Shown piece after piece: positions 56,490 to 64,000 of a stretch of 64,000 nucleotides of DNA. The DNA lies in contig JAQFVV010000321.1 in NCBI GenBank assembly GCA_028023455.1, positions 64,001 to 128,000 of the forward strand, written 5' to 3'. The notes below the pieces were generated by a model. That model was not told the DNA's origin. It saw nothing but the letters and a program-made list of their open reading frames with translations, and ran no database searches. Position numbers and translations under genes: made by a program. The stretch comes from Epiperipatus broadwayi. Lineage: Eukaryota > Onychophora > Udeonychophora > Euonychophora > Peripatidae. Numbering within the stretch: the first letter of the stretch is position 1; every line of letters begins with the position of its first letter.

Positions 56490-59400
56490 GGCTCTCTAAA
56501 TAAATCTAAAGTTAAATTATCCTAATAAGTTTCTGAAGCTAGCTATATAATTTAAACATTCATAAATTATAACTTCTAAATGTTTTCTCAATAAATTAAA
56601 CTAAACTATGTAATAAACTTAATGTAACTTTGAAATTAATAATCATAATTGTAACTGTCTTGCCTATTAAATGAAAAATTATAATTTAATAAGTCTCCTA
56701 AACATAATAATTGTAAACAATTATTATATCTATACTGTCCTGATCTGTGGTCATGCCTATTCTCTTTGTTATTATTTGTTTATTGCATTGATATCTATGA
56801 TATGCCATAAATCAAAATGGAGTTTGTTAATATTAATAATTGAGAAAGATGATTAAAAGCTCTCATGTAATAGATTTATGTTGCTTCTTTAGCAAACATA
56901 AATCTCTATTTTGATATTTATTTTGTACATGTATATTTAGTTGTGCTACAATGTTTTAGCTTATTGTAAGGTTTACATGTTAATGAATTATGTCTAGTTA
57001 AATAATTACAAGAATGATATTATAAATGATTAATTAAGCCCAAAATATGCTTTACTTTTCCTTAATTTATTTTATAAACTATCCAAGTTGAGTTTTTAAA
57101 CTAGATTACTTTAATAAAACCCTTCTTAGCATGTTTTAATTATGCTATTTAGCAAACTGGAATAAAGTAGTTTCACAGAATGAAACTAAAGTATTTTGCA
57201 CCTTAGTTTAATTGTAATATTAATATTATTTTAATAAGCATTATGGATATATCTTTACAAAGCACACACATGCAATATATCTTGCTATGCTCTTTTATGT
57301 TAAAATTGATTTATGGTTTCATGCTACCCCATTATATTAAGTTCAGATATCTCTTCTATAATTGGAACATGAGGGTCCAGAACCATATTTTCAGCTGTTC
57401 TTATCTCCTGAACTAAATGTTCTTTATATTTCATGATAGTAAGTCATACAGTCCACAGGAACCAATTACTTGGTACTCAATTCCATGACTAATTACACAT
57501 TCAGGCCACAACTCTTATTTAGTTAATGTAGCATCTTAGTATCAGAAGCTTCACTACAAATACTAGTTCATCTCTCCACATTATTATTCAGTTCAACATT
57601 GATCTGAAGATCTGAACATCAGATCTAGTTCATGTAATAATCTGCATAGAGAGCATATTTATTGCTCATTATGTATAAGTTAATCAAAATAAATTATGTT
57701 TTGTCAGTTATTTAACTCATAGTAATCCTAGAATAGATAGCATATCATATTCAGACATGATTTTAAAATGCAGGTATTTAAATTGTAATAAACTTTGAAA
57801 TTAAATGATATAAAGTGCATAAAAGATGAGACCTTTGTATCTAATTCAGCTCATCATTGTAAGACACCTGCAAGTGTAAAATCCCAATACACTTCTTTTT
57901 GTAGTAATTAACTTCTAATTTAATAATTAAAGGTATTAAATTTGTAATAATGTTTAGTGTGTTATTCGCAATCCATTCCCAAATATTTTCGAAATCTATT
58001 TCATTTTAGTATTAATTATTAGTATATACATTGTCTCAGCAAGCCATGTGTGTGTGTGTGTGCTTATTTAGTTATTTTCTAATTTATTGATTATTCCCTG
58101 AGTCTCATACTTTACCCTGTGCTACTACCAGCTTGCAAATTAAAAGAAACAGAGTGTAACCTCATATATGTCATCAATATAATAGTAAATCACAGAGCAT
58201 TAGTGAAGGAACTGAGGTGTGATCTGATTCGAGGTCTCGACCCTTCATCAAGATAAGCTTTGGGATAATTTGCCAAACTCTGGATTCTGTTGTGTGAATG
58301 TGCAAATATAAATCATTCTTCAGTTTCCTTATAATTTTTTTTTGTATTTGCCTGTCAAAACAAAAAAAACATTTTAAGTGCTTATTAACTTTCTAAAACC
58401 ACATTGAATCACTGGTAATCATTCTTGTATGACTGAAAGAAACCATTCAACAAAATCCTTGAAAATATCTTTATTGTAATGCATAATAATAATATTTCAT
58501 GATAATTATTGCAATCTTAAAAATTGGAATAAAAACATTCTTGAAATCTGGCATATATTTCTAAAAAAAAATCCACTATTTTTGAAACAAACATATCACC
58601 ATCATATTTGAGAATCTCACATAGATAGAGGTTTATTTATATGCACCCCTTATAATATAGTAGTAAAAAATGATTAAACTTTTTAGAATATTTTTTGATT
58701 GAAAATTATATTATCTTTGGGAAAGAAATTATAATGTTAATCTCTTTTTGTTTTAGGTATAATAAATATCTGAAAAATATTTTTTGTTACATTTTTGTAA
58801 GATCCCAAAACTTTGTATCAATCATTTATTTTTTAGGATAAGACATCAAGTATAATTTAAAAAAAAAAATAAAGTAAATCTGATTGAACTGATAAATTTG
58901 TTTAAATTTATTTTCCTAATATTTATGATAATAACTGACTACTTTTTTTTTCTTTATGTACTTATTAAATTTATTAAAAACCAGTCAATACATAGACAAT
59001 TCCAATATCAATAACAATCAACAATTTCAAACTTTTGGCAAGACAACCTCCTTATAACAATAAATGGAATCCCACTTTAAATTTTGTTATTTTGATACCA
59101 GTGGTTCCAAAGTCTTACTTGTTTTTATTAGTAATGATGAATAAAGTATACAGAAGTGTAATATTGCATTGGCTGTACCTAGTTCTGTTATCTATGTATA
59201 TAATTTTATGACTAGTATGTATCTTTATCACAAGTGGAGACATCTTAGGATAACATGTTAAATAATATATTTAACACCTTATGATAACAAATTAATCTTA
59301 AACAGATTTCCTCCTAAGTAAAACAATTATTCTAAATATCTTTATATTTTTATACTTTTACAAACTAGATTTAAGAGCTTGTAATAGAAAATAAAGAAAG

Positions 59401-59639
59401 AGGAGTGACTGAGATGCAATACAATTATCTTCATGCTATACTTGAATATGATTACATTCTTCTTAATGTTTCACAAAATGTATCATTTTATTCCCTTTCT
59501 CTGCATTTTTTATTTTACCATTAATTTATCACATGATTATGTGTTCTTTTGCTCACACAAACTGATAAAACAATAGCAAATTTTTTTCAACAATAATATT
59601 ATTTTGTAGAAAAATTTTCTATTGCTCTAACTTCTTATG
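56490..59639. other. intergenic AT-rich sequence, no clear features
   Basis: Contains a short GT microsatellite at 58048-58062. 57340-57620 and 58120-58270 are a little more complex than the background but could not be named. Confidence 0.4.
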
Positions 59640-60075
59640 TAAAAAAAGTGATCATGTGATGGTTTAATGCCAATCCTAGCCAATAGATAATAGTGATGAT
59701 GGTTTTTAAAAAAATAAAGGCACCAAAATATATAGACAGTGAACTGATTTCAAATCTATTATAACTATATAGACAAATTAGCTTGAATTGAAAACATTGC
59801 TGTGTTTTCAGTTTAAGCCAATAGCTTTATAGTTAAACAAAAAGTTAAAAGTGGGTGCTGGAGAAGAGGTGCATTATATCCAAAGATCCAGATGCACTGC
59901 TACAAAATTCGAGGTCTCCTCACTTATAAAGGCTATAAGCTAGAAACTAGTCTGCAGATATTGGATGAGTTAGCACTGGTTATGGGTTATCATGCACAAT
60001 TTTTAGCATCTATTGATTACTAAAACTTACACTATTAGATGGCACTATTATGTGGTAAAATCTGCTATTGTTTTG
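59640..60075 (+). repeat. dispersed repeat family B, copy 9
   Basis: A long, diverged plus copy: GAAAACATTGCTGTGTTTTC, AAAGTGGGTGCTGGAG, AAACTAGTCTGCAGATATTG and CATCTATTGATTAC, ending with a TAGATGGCACTATTATGTGG block. Confidence 0.75.
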
Positions 60076-60176
60076 CATTTTTATTTTGTAAATCATTCCT
60101 TTTACTTCCATTATAGATTCAATTTACCTGATGCAATGTGAGATCTGGTGTTCTATCTCATGTAAGCTATCTTTTG

Positions 60177-60242
60177 TTACAGTATAGAATATATATATAT
60201 ATTGAAATGTTACAGTATAGAATATATATATATATTGAAATG
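60177..60242. repeat. perfect 33-bp tandem duplication
   Basis: The unit TTACAGTATAGAATATATAT, continuing to TTGAAATG, occurs twice in a row (60177-60209 and 60210-60242) without differences by eye, indicating a recent slippage or duplication event. Confidence 0.9.
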
Positions 60243-63079
60243 CTTCACCATATGGTTGCATAGCATATATCAGTCAGTTCAATAAAGGTTAAATTGTAAT
60301 TAATTTGCATTTTTATTAAGCTCATCTATTAGTGAGGGTGATATAATGTATATAATGAATACGCATGTGAATATATAACATTCTGTAATTCATGTTAATG
60401 TTAAAACTTTAGTTTAAAAAATTTGAGAAAAATGAACTTTAAAGAGAAAAGTAACATATCTTTGTATCAAATTATTTTTTCTACATTTAAGACAATGCTT
60501 GGTGTAAGGAATATTTTTTTGAATTGATTTAATTAAAAAGATAAATAATTTTCTTACAGTGGTCATTGTCAAAAAAAAATTCCACGAAGCAATTAGCGTC
60601 GAAAGTAATTAATGATTAGAAATACTAGCTTATCTGTAATTATCTGATTAATGTCTGCTTCTAGAAGTTTCTCAGAAAAACAAAGGGACTCTAGCCATAT
60701 AAAAGTCATCAAATTCATTATAAAAGTTACTTAGTTACCTACATACTAACTTATGAGGACACTCTTTCATGATATTGTAAGCTTCCAACTACCTCACTGC
60801 TCGTTGACATTCAACTTGTTCAAAGTAAGAATTTGCAGTGGTTCCATGCAGTTACAGTGTGAAATGCAGCTAATTAACCAAATCAATTGCTACAAATAAA
60901 AAGATCAACTGCTTCTGTAACTACCTGTTAATATGTGTGATTACCCAATAATGAACTCTTATATTCAAGCATGACTCTGTTCATCAGCATGATATAAGCC
61001 ACTAACAAAACCAAATTTCGGATATTGCTGGTTAACAGTCTCCCCACTGAAACATCTTTCTTAACCCTAACTACAAATGGAAAGAAATACACGAATTGGA
61101 TCTTCAAATAAACATACGTACATTCAATTGGACCATTAAATACAAAAGTCTGCAACCCAAAAGATTTACGGTGCTATATGAGAATTTTAATCATATTCAG
61201 TAACCCAGGCATTATTCAATTTTATATTTAGAGACATGCATACTTATTGTAAAATAATTATTGTTATATTTAAATATTAGATGACTTTCTCATATTGATT
61301 TAATTTAATACTAGTATACTCTATTATATGTGTATAATTAATTTTCTTATATGCAGGAATTTTTTATTATTATATCTTAAGAATACAAGTATATCAAACT
61401 TTCATTAAGTTGACAATTGAATATTATTGATTTAAAACAAGTTTATGATCGTTAGTATAAGAAATGTTAGCTGAAATGTATTTTTTTTACTTAATTTTAT
61501 CAATATACAATTTGATTTCCATATTATTAATAATTCATTTTATGGATGTGTTATTTATTTTATTGTTTGTCATTATATTTTAGGAGTACGTATTAAATAT
61601 TCCTCTAAAGTTTTGCCAGTTTAGAATATAAATAAATATAATCAGTTTAGAATATATAAAAAAAAAGGTTTAAAATTAGTTTTTGTTACTAAAAGTTATC
61701 AGATTCTTTCCCTTCCTTCATGTCAAGTATTAGAAATCTAAATGTTTTTTGATTAACATTTTTTAAAAGTAACAGTTGTAATAAAGTTTTTGAATTAACG
61801 TTTTTATAAAGAATGTTTAAAAACTATAAACAGATATTTATATATGTGCTAAAAGTATAGGATAGGATGCCTTGTGCGCTATGTTTTATTTTAGTTTATA
61901 AACGAATGTGATTGTCTGTTTGTGGGTGTGGGTATAAAACATTTTTATAAAGATCACTTTTTATTTAGTTAGTTATATGGATTTTCTTTTTACTTAGCCA
62001 CGTTTCTAGCAGGCTGATTTTATTATCTCGTGTAATCTGGGTCGTCTACTGATTGAACCGCAGTTGTTTTTATTCTTGCACAGGCAAGTTTTAAAACAGC
62101 ACTTCAAACCTTGTTTTATAATTACTGCTATATATGACAAATCCTTAGTAGCCTTTGATCCACAATGGTTCAGCCAAGCTCATATTTCGATATTCCTTTT
62201 TTAACGTGGATTACTTACTACTTGAATTGCGGTTTTTAGTTATTTTGCTAAATTCCCCTGCCTCTTTTTTATATATATCATTTCTGACCCTTGTTATTTT
62301 TCTTTATTTTCTAGTGGGATAGATCTGATCACACAAATAAGATAGACTGTCTTAACAATCGTTAAATACACATGTATAGTAAGAACCATTACCGAAAGAC
62401 TATTTTATAATTAAATCAAAAGGGGAGAGGTTAAATTAATTGTCAAAGCTATCTATTAAGTCATAGTATTTAATTAAAACCAGCCGTAAATGAAGTTTAT
62501 TCATACATATGTTTTTTGTATTTGCTTTTTATTTTTTTATCACTATTTAATAAACATTATTATTAATAATTTAATTTGTTGAAGTTTGTTTGCTGTTGTC
62601 TGTCTATCAATTATTTATTGAGTAAGAATCTCTTTCTCTAAGCTGAGCTAAACTAATAATTAAGTAATAAAGGTACATCAGGACAGTCATCATTAACGTT
62701 ATCTAGGCACAAAAATAAATTATCCAAAAGTCTGGTAGTGCCCTCCAGTGTTAGATATATGGATGGCTGTCCAATATAAATATTTCATTCTTTACTGATA
62801 AACAGTTATTTGACTATACTTGATCTCTAATACTTTAGTATCATCACAACATTTTATCACAGTTTGTAGAAATTTAGTATTTCTTACTTCCTTTTCAGAA
62901 TAGATTATTTTTTTCTAACTTTAGAATCAGTCCAATTAATTTAAATAAGAAACAGATTTATAAGATGATTCATGTTGACTGAAATCAATAAGAAGATAAT
63001 TGCTACTCTATTAACAATTCCAAGATATCCAGTACAAATAAGCAGCAATTTATCAATAAATTTTGTATTAAAGCAAGAC
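60243..63079. other. intergenic sequence, no recognised features
   Basis: 60690-61190 and 61980-62230 have more balanced composition than the background. Short open frames there did not resemble any family I know. Confidence 0.4.
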
Positions 63080-64000
63080 AATTAAGAAGAAAAGAAGCAA
63101 TATGAAAATTTATTTAAATGATCGGCTAAGAAGAATTGAATATTAAGAGTTTTGTAAAATGTTAAGAGAAAGAACTAATTATGATATAAGAAAATATAAT
63201 TGTGAATTGCAAAGAAAAACTATAGCAGAGAATAAGAATCTTGAAAATGTAAAACTGTATCTTGATATTGGAAAGTTGTTTCAGTAATAAGAAGAAAAAA
63301 TAGAACTATTACTAAAAAGAGAGTTGGCATTATGAGATTTTGTGGAAGAGTTCTATGAAGAACTATATAGTAATAATTTCTACATTTTATGAATTGCATG
63401 TATTTTAAATGAAGAGGTGAAAAACACAATGAAATCTGTGAAGAAAGGAATAGCTTCGAAAATAAAGGATATATTTTCAATGTATTTAAAAAAAAGCAAA
63501 TAAAGATATAGAAAAACTTTCAACCCAATAATGAAAAATATAATAGTAAAATTGATATTTAGCAAGGTAATAAGGAAGATATTAGAAATTATGGACATAT
63601 AAGTTTTACATAACCTCTTTATTAAGATAATTAGAACTTGTCTACAGCAAATTAGCCTCAAACTAACCCAAAAAACATACTGGATTTAAAATTACTGCAG
63701 TACATTTACATTCAAATATTGAGAAAAGTTATAGGAAAAAAAAACAATGAATCTGAATTGTCATTATAATTTGGATTTGTAGATGATCAAAAGGAATTTG
63801 ATTCTAAAAGCATTTTTATTGTCATTAAAGTTTTGAACCATCAAAATATAGAGAGATGTTATATTTTAAATATTAATGATAGTGCAACCACAGTAATTAG
63901 ATTGCACAGATATACTAATGAGAACATTGAAAGAATGGCTATGCCTCCAAAACTTTCTACAGCAGTTTTATAATAAGTATTTTGTGAGTTAAATTGGTGA
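63080..64000 (+). pseudogene. RTE-type LINE, second copy, runs off the right edge
   Basis: In order: a linker with RERTNYDIRKYNCELQRK and FVEEFYEELYSNN (63140-63370), then GNKEDIRNYGHISF (about 63565-63610), FGFVDDQKEFDSK (about 63772-63810), KVLNHQNIERCYILNINDSA and MPPKLSTAVL (to about 63970). The same blocks occur in the 26.6-kb copy ([34 protein letters not shown]), so both are one family. Numerous stops; the catalytic FADD lies beyond the window. Minus-strand short frames here are shadows. Confidence 0.75.

Noticed and set aside
58200-58260. GATTCGAGGTCTCGACCC, tRNA- or snRNA-like wording
   Set aside because: No surrounding structure or promoter boxes could be found.
63220-63661. Minus-strand frames of 86 and 93 codons
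   Set aside because: Antisense shadows of the RTE-type LINE linker, which reads sensibly on the plus strand.
1-64000. CRISPR arrays, operons, bacterial promoters or terminators
   Set aside because: The window is eukaryotic. The repeats seen are transposon-derived and lack the regular repeat-spacer pattern.

Overview
This is an AT-rich (by eye about one quarter G+C) animal nuclear sequence with one recognisable host gene and many decayed transposable elements. The gene is the zinc-finger/RING-type Golgi protein ZFPL1 on the minus strand. Its start codon is at 42865, and five coding exons (102, 112, 194, 142 and about 124 bp) are spread over 41 kb. Introns of 1.5, 7.5, 15.1 and 16.2 kb, low G+C, abundant LINEs, foldback repeats and MITEs fit an invertebrate with an expanded genome. 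A mollusc, perhaps a cephalopod, is my best guess, but the species cannot be proven from this window. The window is not bacterial: no operons, ribosome binding sites or CRISPR arrays were seen.

Layout. 1-1780: sequence beyond ZFPL1 exon 5, either a further intron or 3' flank. 1781-42865: ZFPL1 exons 5 to 1, read right to left. The introns hold a hairpin repeat (2.3-2.9 kb), dispersed repeats A and B, several MITEs, a deleted hAT element (13.6 kb), an internally deleted Tigger/pogo element carrying nested insertions (16.0-17.5 kb), a 500-N assembly gap flanked by a promoter-bearing duplicated repeat (23.9-25.0 kb), an RTE-type LINE (26.6-27.6 kb), an 80-bp tandem array with CTCF-like motifs (28.5-28.8 kb), a hAT MITE with a perfect 8-bp target duplication (31.7-32.5 kb), and a cluster of LINE, possible Penelope-like and family-B fragments (37.6-39.9 kb).

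42.9-64.0 kb lies upstream of ZFPL1 and appears intergenic. It contains a 315-bp TA-flanked MITE close to the ZFPL1 start, an L1/Tx1-like LINE 3' end, a Ty3/Gypsy LTR element whose LTRs have each been hit by another repeat, a large foldback element, a minus-strand LINE split by an inverted pair of family-B repeats, and a second copy of the RTE-type LINE that runs off the right edge.

Apart from ZFPL1, no intact gene was recognised and no self-contained new system was found. The most distinctive features are the duplicated promoter repeat next to the gap, the array of CTCF-like motifs, and the number of inverted-pair repeats. Most other long stretches are AT-rich sequence with no recognisable content.
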